Origin: Bacteroidota bacterium
GTDB taxonomy: Bacteria; Bacteroidota; Bacteroidia; Chitinophagales; Chitinophagaceae
Length of the DNA: 64,000 nt
NCBI GenBank assembly: GCA_013286315.1
Contig: JABDFX010000002.1
Coordinates: 666 to 64,665 of the forward strand
Direction of reading: 5' to 3'
The notes below the pieces were generated by a model that was not told where the DNA came from, ran no database searches, and saw only the letters and a list, made by a program, of their open reading frames with translations. Positions 9,091 to 17,907 of this stretch are shown piece after piece. The position numbers and the translations under genes are program-made. Every line of letters starts with the position of its first letter. Position 1 is the stretch's first letter.

Positions 9091-11316
9091 TTACTCTTCT
9101 TCTCCCATCGCATTACGATAAGCTTTTATAAAAATAACGCCGAGATTCTTATATGGAGGGATATAATCATCAAAGCGTTCACGGGCAATGGCATCTTTTT
9201 TAAATCTTTCTGTCAATCCTTTCCAGATGGGCAGCCAGTCGATATTATTTCCCTCCAGAAGATCCGCGTTGATCGCCTGCAAAATTGGTTCATTCACAGT
9301 TTTGGTGCCAACCTGTTTGGAAGAAATGATATGGGCATCCGGACTAATACTGAGTACTTCACTCAGATTATTATAACCGCCACAGGAACCCAGGATCACA
9401 ATTTTCGCAGATGGCTGGATTTGTTTCAAGGTATAACGCACATGATAACTATGTCCGCGATGAATATAGATGGACGGTTGTAATTTATTATCATACAAAT
9501 AATCATCCAAATGATGTTGCGCTTTATCATCCGGATCATCCTCACCATATAAAGGACGATTGGCGAAGATCCACACCGGTTTTCCCTTCAGTGACTGTAT
9601 CGTAATCCATTCTTTGGTTGGATTCAGGGTAACTTTCCATTCCGTCCTATTTAAAAATAGCCGAAGGAAATCCTGATAGGAATTCTGTCCGTCTTTGTCT
9701 TCATCCCCATAAAAGAAAACCTGTTGTATGACCCTGCCACTATCGTCTTTCAGGGAATCGTAACTCACTGTATAGACAGGTGGAATACCAAGTTTTGCAG
9801 AAAGATCCAGAGCCTGGGACTGGGTGGTATCGGCCGATTCAAAAAGAGCCTCCAGTAAATGATAAATAACCGTACCACGTTTATCGCTATTGAGCAGGTT
9901 TCTTTTGTAGTTCCATTTCACTTCATTTAAAACAAATAATGCCAGCTGCGGATTTTTATCGAAAATACTGCTATACGAATCGGCTACATCAACGGCATCT
10001 TCTTCATTTGCCCTTTCCAACCCGATAATAAATGCTTTCATAATTGTGGCAGCATTATCCTTGTCCATGGTGCTCAGGAAATAATCCAGTTTATTATAAG
10101 CGGCGGCCATTTTGATAAACTTTCTGAAGTAGTCACCATGCATTTCAATAATCAGACTATCTCCCCGGGGAGCTGTCATTTTTTGAAAAATCCGATCATA
10201 AACGCCCAGGTAACTTGAAGTATAAATTTCATCCTCACTGAGTACGACGAGATAATACAGTTCCGCCGGGCTCAGGGGATCAAGTATTTTAAAACGGATG
10301 GAGGCCGGCTTATCATGCAGTGCATTGATTTCTCGAACAAAAACATCCTTACCCTTATTTTGCAACATGATAGTAAGAGCTTCCATTTCCAATGCCGTAT
10401 CCTGCAAAGGCGGAAGCATTCTTGCCGCGTAGTCCATACGCGTTTGCACCAACAATTTGTAATAAAGGATATTATCGTCTTTTACCTTATCGATATCAGC
10501 GATCGTAATACGGTGATTGATCAGGTTATCGAGAAATGGAAGGTATAATTGCCCACTTTTGCTGGATGCGATTTTACCAACCATCATGATTGAGGAATCG
10601 TGGCTGTTCCGGATCCTGTACGAGAGTGCTGAGGTTCCTGATGCGTAATCGTAGAGTTTACGGATATTCTTTTTCCCCCCGATGATTACAAGGCTGTCAG
10701 CATATGTCAGCGTGGGATTGGCGCTTAGTATGGTGAAAATTTCATCCGGATGAAGTTCGCAGTATTTGCGTATCAGGATCTCACGTGAGTTTTTTACGCC
10801 GGAATTGGGAACGGGCAATAAAAAACAGTCCACCAATATCTTTCCCGTTCCGTAACTGTTTTCTGCGATAACCGTTTCAATACTCATATTTATCCGGTCG
10901 TATTGCATCGCTTTCACAAAAGCGTCAAAAAGCGAAGGCGCCATGGAAGGAGGAAAATCCTTTTTCCTGTAATTATTGTTATAGCCCTTGATCATTGCTT
11001 CCAACGAACGCAGGTTTTTAATCTTCGTTTGTGCGCTCAGGCTGGAGTCCATTTCTATTTTTTCCTGGAGAAGGTCTACCTGGCGGATCATCACGTCCGC
11101 TATCTGGAGATTAACATTGTCATCTTTGGAAGCCTGGATCACCTCATCTGCCTTGCCATCCATAGCCAGTAATCTCTTTTGTTCTTTGTCAATATTGTCG
11201 TGCCATAATTTGCGGTCCTGTTGAATCTTGAAAGCCGGACTGGCCGTTTGGGCAAAAACCGGCCTAACCAGTAAGAGGGTTAACGGAATAAGGAGAAAAC
11301 GGACTATTTTTTTCAT
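9091..11316 (-). CDS. Large secreted protein with possible clan-CD peptidase dyad
   Basis: I prefer the ATG at 11316 (MKKIVRFLLIPLTLLLVRP), which gives a clean signal peptide (1-23, ending VFAQ) and 741 residues. A TTG five codons earlier is the alternative. Most of the protein is helical and repetitive in feel, with no family I recognise. The last 125 residues contain HRGHS (His619, His622) in a strand-loop context and, 23-26 residues on, a hydrophobic strand ending LGSCGGY (Cys645). That order and spacing resemble the His/Cys dyad of caspase, gingipain and CHAT peptidases. This is inference from motif shape only. It has its own promoter upstream and is oriented away from the two-component pair. 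Confidence 0.75.
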   Translation of the reverse strand: MKKIVRFLLIPLTLLLVRPVFAQTASPAFKIQQDRKLWHDNIDKEQKRLLAMDGKADEVIQASKDDNVNLQIADVMIRQVDLLQEKIEMDSSLSAQTKIKNLRSLEAMIKGYNNNYRKKDFPPSMAPSLFDAFVKAMQYDRINMSIETVIAENSYGTGKILVDCFLLPVPNSGVKNSREILIRKYCELHPDEIFTILSANPTLTYADSLVIIGGKKNIRKLYDYASGTSALSYRIRNSHDSSIMMVGKIASSKSGQLYLPFLDNLINHRITIADIDKVKDDNILYYKLLVQTRMDYAARMLPPLQDTALEMEALTIMLQNKGKDVFVREINALHDKPASIRFKILDPLSPAELYYLVVLSEDEIYTSSYLGVYDRIFQKMTAPRGDSLIIEMHGDYFRKFIKMAAAYNKLDYFLSTMDKDNAATIMKAFIIGLERANEEDAVDVADSYSSIFDKNPQLALFVLNEVKWNYKRNLLNSDKRGTVIYHLLEALFESADTTQSQALDLSAKLGIPPVYTVSYDSLKDDSGRVIQQVFFYGDEDKDGQNSYQDFLRLFLNRTEWKVTLNPTKEWITIQSLKGKPVWIFANRPLYGEDDPDDKAQHHLDDYLYDNKLQPSIYIHRGHSYHVRYTLKQIQPSAKIVILGSCGGYNNLSEVLSISPDAHIISSKQVGTKTVNEPILQAINADLLEGNNIDWLPIWKGLTERFKKDAIARERFDDYIPPYKNLGVIFIKAYRNAMGEEE

Positions 11317-11341
11317 ATTAAGGCGGTCCAACCCGGTAAGA

Positions 11342-11372
11342 CAAAAATACAGCCAATTTCGGGATGTTCAAG
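11342..11372 (-). promoter_or_regulatory. Promoter of the large secreted protein gene
   Basis: On the minus strand CTTG (11372-11369), 19 bases, then TATTTTTG (11349-11342), an exact TAnnTTTG match. Start codon 26 bases downstream. Confidence 0.55.
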
Positions 11373-11390
11373 AACAGTTGAGGGATGCGG

Positions 11391-11412
11391 GTTGACGGTT
11401 GACAGTTAACGG
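11391..11412. repeat. Short degenerate repeat (GTTGACGGTTGACAGTTAACGG)-type words
   Basis: Three successive 7-8-base words of the GTTGACG type stand between two divergent genes. The same word family recurs at 13325-13364 and 36187-36222. The remainder of the 277-base divergent gap (11317-11593) holds the two promoters described and nothing else I can name. Confidence 0.45.
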
Positions 11413-11569
11413 TTTTGCTACAGGGTTTATGGTGGAGAATTTATGGAATATTGAGAAATCTTATATTTTAGCCTTAATCTTTGCGCTTTAAAGATTAAGT
11501 TTTTCAGAATTCCTGTATTAAAAAATTGTAAACTCCCCCCATTTATCTGTCCTAACGCTATATTTCGAT

Positions 11570-11577
11570 TAGGTTTG
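11570..11577 (+). promoter_or_regulatory. -7 element upstream of the response regulator gene
   Basis: TAGGTTTG matches TAnnTTTG and lies 17 bases before the preferred ATG (11594). The -33 region has only TCTG at the expected distance, so the match is partial. Confidence 0.4.
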
Positions 11578-11593
11578 CGTAAATTTTTTGTTA

Positions 11594-12274
11594 ATGGATG
11601 CCAAAGGCAAGAAAATCCTGATCGCTGATGATGAGCCGGACATCCTTGAAGTTCTTCAATATAACCTTGTTCGGGAAGGATATGAGGTTACCACCGCAAA
11701 AGATGGGGATGATGCCCTTTCCAAGGCTAAGTCCACACATCCTGACCTGATCATCCTGGACATTATGATGCCTAAGAAAAGCGGGGTCGAAGTCTGCGAG
11801 ATTCTGCGAACGCAGCCCATCTTTCACGACACCCTCATTTTAATGCTCACTGCTCTAAATGATGAAGGTTTCCATATTAAGGGCCTGGAAAGTGGGGCGG
11901 ACGATTATGTAAATAAGCCCGTTAGTCCGAAAGTGATTGTCAGCCGCGTCGGCGCGCTCCTGCGTCGTTCAAATAAAGAATCTGCTGAAAAAACCCTCAA
12001 AAGGGGAAATCTGAGTATCGACCCCACAAAATTCGAAGTGCTGGTGGATGAGCGACAGGTTACCCTGGCAAAAAAAGAATTCGAGTTGCTTTATCTCCTG
12101 GCTTCCCGCCCGGGAAGAGTATTTTTGCGTAACGAAATCCTGAACCAGGTATGGGGTAATGATGTTATTGTTGGAGACCGCACCATTGATGTGCATATCC
12201 GCAAGATCCGTCAGAAACTCGGATTAGACTGCATTACGACCGTAAAAGGGGTGGGTTATAAGTTTGTGAACTAA
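11594..12274 (+). CDS. OmpR/PhoB-family response regulator
   Basis: The 226-residue protein has a receiver domain (about 6-120) with acidic pocket Asp12/Asp13, phospho-acceptor Asp56 in LIILDIMMP, and a conserved Lys in VNKPVS. A winged-helix DNA-binding domain follows (about 130-226) and ends with the typical RKKxxTVKGVGYKF-like segment. I chose the ATG at 11594; the frame is also open from a TTG two codons upstream. The stop codon abuts the ATG of the histidine kinase gene, so the two are co-translated. Phospholipase C, a DUF47 protein and a Pit transporter nearby make a phosphate-responsive (PhoB-like) role plausible, but this is inference from context. Confidence 0.93.
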   Translation: MDAKGKKILIADDEPDILEVLQYNLVREGYEVTTAKDGDDALSKAKSTHPDLIILDIMMPKKSGVEVCEILRTQPIFHDTLILMLTALNDEGFHIKGLESGADDYVNKPVSPKVIVSRVGALLRRSNKESAEKTLKRGNLSIDPTKFEVLVDERQVTLAKKEFELLYLLASRPGRVFLRNEILNQVWGNDVIVGDRTIDVHIRKIRQKLGLDCITTVKGVGYKFVN

Positions 12275-13324
12275 ATGCTCAACACGCAGAATCTTACACC
12301 CAGGCAATTATCCGCATTCACGGCTCTTGTTATTTCAGGTTCAGTCGCCGTAGGCGTCTTTTTCCTTAGTTCGAGCTGGAAATATGGTTTGGTTTCCCTG
12401 CTCCTGGTCTTCACCGGCTCCTACCTATTGATTCAGTTAATTCTGGAGAAATTTATCTATAGGAAAATCAAACTGATTTACAAATTCATACACCAGACAA
12501 AAGCGACGCGGAAAGAAGAAGTTTATTTTAAATATATACTTCCCAAGAAAAGTATTGATGAAGTGCACGAGGATGTGGAGAGATGGGGAAATAAACAAAC
12601 GGAAGAAATCGAATTGCTGCGGAAAAACGAAGCTTTCCGGAAAGAGTTTTTACAGAATCTATCGCATGAATTTAAAACACCGATTTTCGCCATCCAGGGT
12701 TATATAGATACCCTGCTGAACGGTGCCATGGACGATTTGAAAGTGCGTAAGCGATTTCTGGAAAATACGGAGCGGAATGTAGAAAGGCTGGTCAACCTGG
12801 TAAATGATCTGGACGAAATTTCGAAGCTGGAAAGAGGAGAACAATTATTGCTTAAGCAGAATTTTGTAGTCCAGGATTTGATCCGTGAAGTTTTTGAATC
12901 CCTTTCCATCAATATGCATGAAAAAAATATGCGCACGGGTATAAAAAAAGGTTGTGAATACCCAACTTTGGTTTTTGCCGATAAAGAAAAAATCCGGATG
13001 GTGTTGCTGAATCTGGTTGAGAATTCTTCCAAATACGGAAAACAAAACGGTAGCATTACAGCCAGCGTATACAAAACTGATGGCAGACACGTGCTGGTGG
13101 AAATAACCGACGACGGGATCGGCATTGAAGAAGAACATCTTCAGCGTATTTTCGAGAGATTCTATCGCACCGACTCTGCAAGAAGCCGGGACAAAGGAGG
13201 CACAGGTCTTGGCCTCGCCATTTGCAAACATATTATTGAAGCGCACGATCAGGCCATTCATGTGCGCAGCACACCGGATGTCGGCACATCAATTGGATTT
13301 ACTTTGGAAGCGAGGAAAGACTAA
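12275..13324 (+). CDS. Sensor histidine kinase, PhoR-like
   Basis: This 349-residue membrane kinase has two N-terminal membrane helices (about 13-34 and 38-58) with almost no periplasmic loop, then a linker and the catalytic core. The H-box is FLQNLSHEFKTP with phospho-acceptor His131. The N-box lies in LNLVENSSKYG, and the G-boxes are DDGIGIEEE and GGTGLGLAI. It should autophosphorylate and pass phosphate to the regulator encoded directly upstream, with no gap between the genes. The lack of a periplasmic sensor domain fits PhoR-type kinases, which sense through partners such as Pst/PhoU. A degenerate repeat array begins right after its stop codon. Confidence 0.93.
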   Translation: MLNTQNLTPRQLSAFTALVISGSVAVGVFFLSSSWKYGLVSLLLVFTGSYLLIQLILEKFIYRKIKLIYKFIHQTKATRKEEVYFKYILPKKSIDEVHEDVERWGNKQTEEIELLRKNEAFRKEFLQNLSHEFKTPIFAIQGYIDTLLNGAMDDLKVRKRFLENTERNVERLVNLVNDLDEISKLERGEQLLLKQNFVVQDLIREVFESLSINMHEKNMRTGIKKGCEYPTLVFADKEKIRMVLLNLVENSSKYGKQNGSITASVYKTDGRHVLVEITDDGIGIEEEHLQRIFERFYRTDSARSRDKGGTGLGLAICKHIIEAHDQAIHVRSTPDVGTSIGFTLEARKD

Positions 13325-13364
13325 GGCGGTTGATAGTTGGTAGTTGGCAGTTGGCGGCTGGCAG
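13325..13364. repeat. Degenerate GTTGGCAGTTGGCGG-type tandem words after a stop codon
   Basis: Starting one base after the TAA of the kinase gene there are about five imperfect 7-8-base units (GGTTGATAG, TTGGTAG, TTGGCAG, TTGGCGG, CTGGCAG). The words match those at 36187-36222. Confidence 0.7.
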
Positions 13365-13370
13365 TAAAAT

Positions 13371-13408
13371 CACTTCCAGTCTTCCATACTTTCAGTCTTC
13401 CACACTTT
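13371..13408. repeat. Degenerate CTTCCAGT-type tandem words before a convergent stop codon
   Basis: Units of the type CTTCCAGT / CTTCCATACT / TTCAGT / CTTCCACACT end at the stop of the phospholipase gene on the minus strand. The same words occur in the convergent gap 41536-41643, so one word family is shared by two distant loci. Confidence 0.7.
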
Positions 13409-13409
13409 G

Positions 13410-15983
13410 TTAGATGGTTCTTCCCATAAACGGATCGCTAAATCCTGACTCGCCCGTATCTACCCTGCCAGCATATCTTCGCGTGAATATTTCACTTCCC
13501 TCAACGGTGACCGTAAAGTCATACCATCCAAATTGTTTTGAAAGATCGATTGGAATATTGATATTTCCTGATTGATCAGTTGAAGGATTCAGCATTTTTT
13601 TCATTGTACCGGTTTTATACACATTATCTGTAATCGACACGGTTAGCGGGTTCCGGCCATCGTTATAAAGTATCAGACTGATATTTCCCGTCAGTTTCAG
13701 TTGATCTTTCCCCCCGATCTGATAGACACAGCTGACGTCCATCGAAGGGTCATGCGCCGATCCTTTGTACTCGCGGAAAAAACCATTGGGGCCGTAGACC
13801 CTTAAATAATAAATATTATTTTCGAAAGACTCCAGAGGCCAGGAATATTCAACATGGTCAGCCGATCTGACGGCAAAAGCCCATGTTCGAAGATCCCTGA
13901 AAACCGTTGATCCATTTACATCCTGGAGATACTTACCAGGTGCATACACATTGAAAGCGGATCCAAGTGTTTTTTTGCCAAATACCAAATTGCCCGACTC
14001 AAAACGAATATCAAAAGATTTTTTTCCCGGATTCAGTTTTCCTTCAGCATGTAATTGATAGAAAAGTCCGTTCGATGGCCTGATGCCTATTTCTTGTTGT
14101 GGCATATAAGGTGAATCATATGGATTACTTCGAAACAAACTGATTTCCTCTGCATTCAATGCCTTAAAATCATTCGGAAGTTTTTTGAATTTGGCATTAT
14201 ATACAGATTCCATAAAGGGATCTTTCTGCAGAAATTCCAGATTAACTGCCTCATTATTTTCGGCGTTCCTGAAAACAGAAGTAAGATCCCCGCATACGGT
14301 TCGACGCCATTCGCTGATGTTAGAGTCCTTTACCGGTTTGTTTGTTTTAAAACTTAGAAATTTTTCCAGGAATTGAACAGTGGAAGTAAGATCGAAGATT
14401 TCTGAGTTCACATATCCTCCGCGGCTCCAGGGTGATGCAACAATCAGCGGAACCCGGAAACCCAGGCCTATCGGACTTTCGCGCTGAAAAAGAGCAGTAT
14501 GCCCTTGTCTTTGTTTAGCTTCAGCCACTTTTACGATTTCCACACTGGTGTCAAGTCCTTCTGAAGCCTTACCCGTTTCGGGATTTCCTGAATCAGGCGC
14601 CACGAAAGGAGGCTGATGATCAAAGTATCCATCATTTTCATCGTAGGTAAGTATAAAAATTGTCTTTTTCCAAACTTCCGGATTTTTTGTCAATATATCC
14701 ATTACCTCCGACACGTACCAGGCTCCATACCAAGCAGAAGACGGATGATCCGATAAGTTTTCCGGTGCGGCCAGCCAGGAAACGGTAGACAGATTCCCTG
14801 AATTAACATCCTGTCGAAACTGATACAACAGATCCCCCTTGGGTATTTTAAAATTGCGCTTTACGCCATCATCTTCATAAACGATTTCTTCCAGTGAATG
14901 ATAGTCCGGATCGTTGATATTAGTAACAAATGCCTTCTGATGCAGACTTTTTTCCCTCCCTGAAAGACTGGCAAATTTATCCTGATTTCCGGATTTCAAT
15001 TCCTGCATCGCGGCTTCCAGTTGTTTTGTCTTTTCATCAATCGTTAGCTGAAGATTTTTTCTAGCAGAGTCATTCGAAGGAAGTTTCTCCCATTCCTGTT
15101 GTAATTCTCTGAGTTCACGCGGAATTGTATCGGTCAGGTTGCGAACCTGAGTCAGATGTTTTCCATGAAGCCGGATATTATACTGCGAAAAAAATTCCAG
15201 AGGATTATCCTGAAAATTTGACAACCAGGGATCCTGTTCATCTTTAAACCCGACATCAATACTCAATTCATTCTGATAGAATTTCCAGGATATATTATTT
15301 TCCTCCAGTACTTCAGGAAAAGTCTTCCAATGTAATGTCTCATAATCCATATCCTCATTCCACAGATGTGCCATGGAATGTTGATTTTGTTCAGCACGTA
15401 AGGTACCGGTCCAGAAAAACAATCTGTTTGGATTGGTGCCGGTTAGTGCTGAACAAAAATGCTGGTCACAAATCGTAAACCCGTCTGCCAGTTCATAATA
15501 AAATGGTATATCCTGACGGTTATAATGGCCAAGTGTCAATGGCATATTTGAATACTCTTTAATACTGTTTCTCTTGACATTTAACCACTCGTCGAATCTT
15601 CCATCGTTTCGTGCATTTACCTGATTTTCCCAGGAATGCGGTAATGAGCTCATCCAGGTTGCCCTTGTATCTTTTATGTCCAGGTGAAATGGCGCATAGG
15701 TTTCGCCTGCCTGATTTGATTGAAGCCATACAGGGTTTCCATTGGGAAGATCAATGGCACGCGGATCATTGAATCCACGAACACCACGTAACTTTCCCAA
15801 ACTATGGTCAAAAGAACGGTTCTCCTGCATCAGAATCACAATATGCTCGGCATCCTGCCAGGTGGTTCCCGGTTTGGGATCAATGGCAAGGGCTCTTTGA
15901 ACTGAGGCAGGAATCAGTGCATTCATTCCAGCCATCCCGGATAAGAGCGTTGTTTTTTTTATGAATTCTCTGCGTGTATCCAT
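13410..15983 (-). CDS. Phosphocholine-specific phospholipase C
   Basis: At 857 residues the protein fits the large bacterial phospholipase C/acid phosphatase family. The N-terminus has a twin-arginine signal (TRREFIKKTTLLSG, residues 3-16), so it is exported folded. The catalytic domain opens with the diagnostic HIVILMQENRSFDH (about 48-61), continues with SALTGTNPNRLFFWTG, and has YDENDGYFDHQPP and PFVAPDSGN later on. Two C-terminal beta domains of about 90 residues each (DUF756 type, from about 640) complete it. It hydrolyses phosphatidylcholine or sphingomyelin and frees phosphorylated headgroups, a known phosphate-scavenging strategy. It converges with the PhoR-like kinase gene, which supports that role. 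Confidence 0.92.
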   Translation of the reverse strand: MDTRREFIKKTTLLSGMAGMNALIPASVQRALAIDPKPGTTWQDAEHIVILMQENRSFDHSLGKLRGVRGFNDPRAIDLPNGNPVWLQSNQAGETYAPFHLDIKDTRATWMSSLPHSWENQVNARNDGRFDEWLNVKRNSIKEYSNMPLTLGHYNRQDIPFYYELADGFTICDQHFCSALTGTNPNRLFFWTGTLRAEQNQHSMAHLWNEDMDYETLHWKTFPEVLEENNISWKFYQNELSIDVGFKDEQDPWLSNFQDNPLEFFSQYNIRLHGKHLTQVRNLTDTIPRELRELQQEWEKLPSNDSARKNLQLTIDEKTKQLEAAMQELKSGNQDKFASLSGREKSLHQKAFVTNINDPDYHSLEEIVYEDDGVKRNFKIPKGDLLYQFRQDVNSGNLSTVSWLAAPENLSDHPSSAWYGAWYVSEVMDILTKNPEVWKKTIFILTYDENDGYFDHQPPFVAPDSGNPETGKASEGLDTSVEIVKVAEAKQRQGHTALFQRESPIGLGFRVPLIVASPWSRGGYVNSEIFDLTSTVQFLEKFLSFKTNKPVKDSNISEWRRTVCGDLTSVFRNAENNEAVNLEFLQKDPFMESVYNAKFKKLPNDFKALNAEEISLFRSNPYDSPYMPQQEIGIRPSNGLFYQLHAEGKLNPGKKSFDIRFESGNLVFGKKTLGSAFNVYAPGKYLQDVNGSTVFRDLRTWAFAVRSADHVEYSWPLESFENNIYYLRVYGPNGFFREYKGSAHDPSMDVSCVYQIGGKDQLKLTGNISLILYNDGRNPLTVSITDNVYKTGTMKKMLNPSTDQSGNINIPIDLSKQFGWYDFTVTVEGSEIFTRRYAGRVDTGESGFSDPFMGRTI

Positions 15984-16020
15984 GGTAACACTGTCGATTG
16001 TTTGAAGTTAGCAATATAAT

Positions 16021-16088
16021 AGTCAATTGTTAATTGCTAATAGCTAATCAAACTCATTAACAATTGACAATTGACAATTAACAATTAG
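16021..16088. repeat. Inverted pair of AATTGTTAATTG-type words between divergent genes
   Basis: The left arm has CAATTGTTAATTGCTAAT and the right arm has tandem words of the types AACAATTGAC and AATTAACAATT. The arms are complementary and could form an AT-rich hairpin. The gap lies between the phospholipase and the LpxH-like gene, which are transcribed away from each other, so this member is not a stop-codon element. Confidence 0.65.
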
Positions 16089-16135
16089 GCAATGATTTAG
16101 TAATACTGGTTTGCGACTTTTGAAAAACTTCCAGC

Positions 16136-16978
16136 ATGGAAAGACGCAGTCTAGATGTAGTGGTATTATCGGATGTTCATCTCGGAACATATGGTTGCAG
16201 GGCAAAGGAACTTCTCAATTACCTGCGCAGTATTCAGCCCGGAATGCTGATATTAAATGGCGACATTATTGACGGCTGGCAATTCAGCAAAAGTTATTTC
16301 CCTTCGTTTCATATGCAGGTAGTCCGCGAATTCATGCAGTTCATCACCAATGGCACGCGTGTCGTTTACATCACCGGTAATCACGACGAGATGCTGCGGA
16401 AATATACCGATCTGAACATGGGTCATTTCACACTAACGGATAAACTGGTTTTGGAAATTGACCAGCAGATGACCTGGATTTTTCACGGAGATGTGTTTGA
16501 TAATACCACGAAGGGCGGCGCCCGTTTCATGGCCAAAATGGGCAGTAATGGATATGGCTTGCTCATATTATTTAACCGGATGGTGAATGGGCTGCTGGGC
16601 TGGATCGGAAGAGAGAAAGTATCCATTTCGAAAAAAGTTATGGCGGGCGTCAATAAAGCAGTTGCCAAAGTAAATGATCTGGAGCAGATCGCTTCCGAAC
16701 TGGCGATCAATAAAAAATATGATTATGTGATCTGCGGCCATATCCACCAGCCGGTGATACGGACCGTTGAAAATGCAGCGGGAAAAGTAGTTTATATGAA
16801 TTCGGGTGATTGGGTAGAACATATGACCGCACTGGAATATGAGAATAAAAGCTGGCGCCTTTTTCAATATGATGCCAATGATTTCCCCACTTCTAACCAA
16901 CCGGAATCCAGGCAGGCTTTGAATGTCGTGACTGATGATATTATGGTGCATTTCTCACGCTTAACGCCCAACCCGTAA
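16136..16978 (+). CDS. LpxH-like metallophosphoesterase (UDP-2,3-diacylglucosamine hydrolase family)
   Basis: The 280-residue calcineurin-like phosphoesterase has all metal-binding motifs: SDVHLG (Asp13, His15), NGDIIDGW, TGNHDEMLR and CGHIHQP. The NHDxxLR-type motif and the overall length match LpxH/LpxH2-like enzymes that cleave UDP-2,3-diacylglucosamine to lipid X in lipid A synthesis at the inner face of the membrane. A related hydrolase with another phosphorylated substrate remains possible. The last residues (LTPNP) and the stop codon are encoded by the first unit of a 21-bp tandem repeat, so the C-terminus appears to have been captured from the intergenic repeat. Confidence 0.85.
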   Translation: MERRSLDVVVLSDVHLGTYGCRAKELLNYLRSIQPGMLILNGDIIDGWQFSKSYFPSFHMQVVREFMQFITNGTRVVYITGNHDEMLRKYTDLNMGHFTLTDKLVLEIDQQMTWIFHGDVFDNTTKGGARFMAKMGSNGYGLLILFNRMVNGLLGWIGREKVSISKKVMAGVNKAVAKVNDLEQIASELAINKKYDYVICGHIHQPVIRTVENAAGKVVYMNSGDWVEHMTALEYENKSWRLFQYDANDFPTSNQPESRQALNVVTDDIMVHFSRLTPNP

Positions 16979-17145
16979 AGTTCTACGCCCAACCCGTAAA
17001 GTTCTGCGCCCAACGCCCCTCGTCAGCATTCCCTTTCTTTACAGCATAATTATTCTGTTAACAAATTATGTTCATGCCCATCATCCCGAGAAGTTTATAA
17101 TTGACTTTCCGCGCTAAGCGTTGGGCGTCGCTCGTTAGGGGTTCT
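16964..17145. repeat. 21-bp tandem repeat spanning a stop codon, with distant complementary arm
   Basis: A 21-bp unit beginning ACGCCCAACCCGTAAAGTTC is present at 16964-16984 and 16985-17005, followed by a partial third unit (GCGCCCAACGCCCC). The TAA of the LpxH-like gene lies inside the first unit. About 100 bases on, GCGTTGGGCGTCGCTCGTTAGGGG (about 17118-17141) is complementary to the partial third unit. Confidence 0.75.
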
Positions 17146-17225
17146 GCATATGTTAAGAAATTATTACCATACCGGATTGGACTCATTCAGGCGCTAATAG
17201 CCCTATTTTTACCCAAATTTTTATT

Positions 17226-17873
17226 ATGGCGCTGAATAATATCATGAAGATCTTTATGCCGAAGGACAGGATCTTCTATTCCCTCTTTGAAGAAGTTGCT
17301 GCGGGGGTGACAAATATGGGACGCCTATTAAAAACAGTTGTCAGTGAACCGGATATTGATAAAAGAGCAGCCTTGGTTTCCCAGGTAGAGGAACAAGAAC
17401 ATGTGAATGACGACCTTACCCATAAAGTGTTTACTGAACTCGGACGGAATTTTATTACTCCCTTCGATCGCGAAGACATTCATTATCTCGCCAGCGCGCT
17501 GGATGATATCTGCGATTATATTTATTCAACCGCAAAAAAAATTAATTTCTATAAAGTAAATCCGAATGATACGGGGATACAGAAACTGGCCGATCTGATC
17601 GTCGAAGGGACCATTCAGATCGGACTTGCTGTTAGTGAACTCAGGAATATGCGCGATATGAGAAAAATCACGGATGCACTGGTGAAAATTAACAGCATTG
17701 AAAATCAGGCAGACGATGTGTTTGATATGAGTATCGACCGTTTATTTGAAATTGAGCCTGATGCCAAGGAGGTCATTAAAAAAAGAGAAATCTACCAGGT
17801 GATGGAAACTGTAACGGACAAATGTGAAGACGCCGCCAATGTGATTGAGACCATCATTATTAAATACGCGTAA
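17226..17873 (+). CDS. DUF47 (PhoU-like) phosphate transport accessory protein
   Basis: The 215-residue all-helical protein matches the DUF47 family in length and pattern (MPKDRIFYSLFEEVA at the start, then long helices with conserved acidic pairs such as EEQEHVNDDLTH and EDIHYLASALDDICDYI). DUF47 proteins are PhoU relatives that are encoded next to Pit-type low-affinity phosphate transporters and are thought to control them from the cytoplasmic face. Here the Pit gene starts 34 bases downstream, which supports the call. The gap between them holds a small copy of the repeat words (CTCAACGCTTAACGCC). Confidence 0.9.
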   Translation: MALNNIMKIFMPKDRIFYSLFEEVAAGVTNMGRLLKTVVSEPDIDKRAALVSQVEEQEHVNDDLTHKVFTELGRNFITPFDREDIHYLASALDDICDYIYSTAKKINFYKVNPNDTGIQKLADLIVEGTIQIGLAVSELRNMRDMRKITDALVKINSIENQADDVFDMSIDRLFEIEPDAKEVIKKREIYQVMETVTDKCEDAANVIETIIIKYA

Positions 17874-17907
17874 TGCTCAACGCTTAACGCCAAATCTCCC
17901 ATTTGTA

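Noticed and set aside
17845-17907. Longer start for pitA overlapping the DUF47 gene
   Set aside because: The extra 21 residues are translated from DUF47 coding sequence and repeat words and precede a natural membrane-helix start at 17908.
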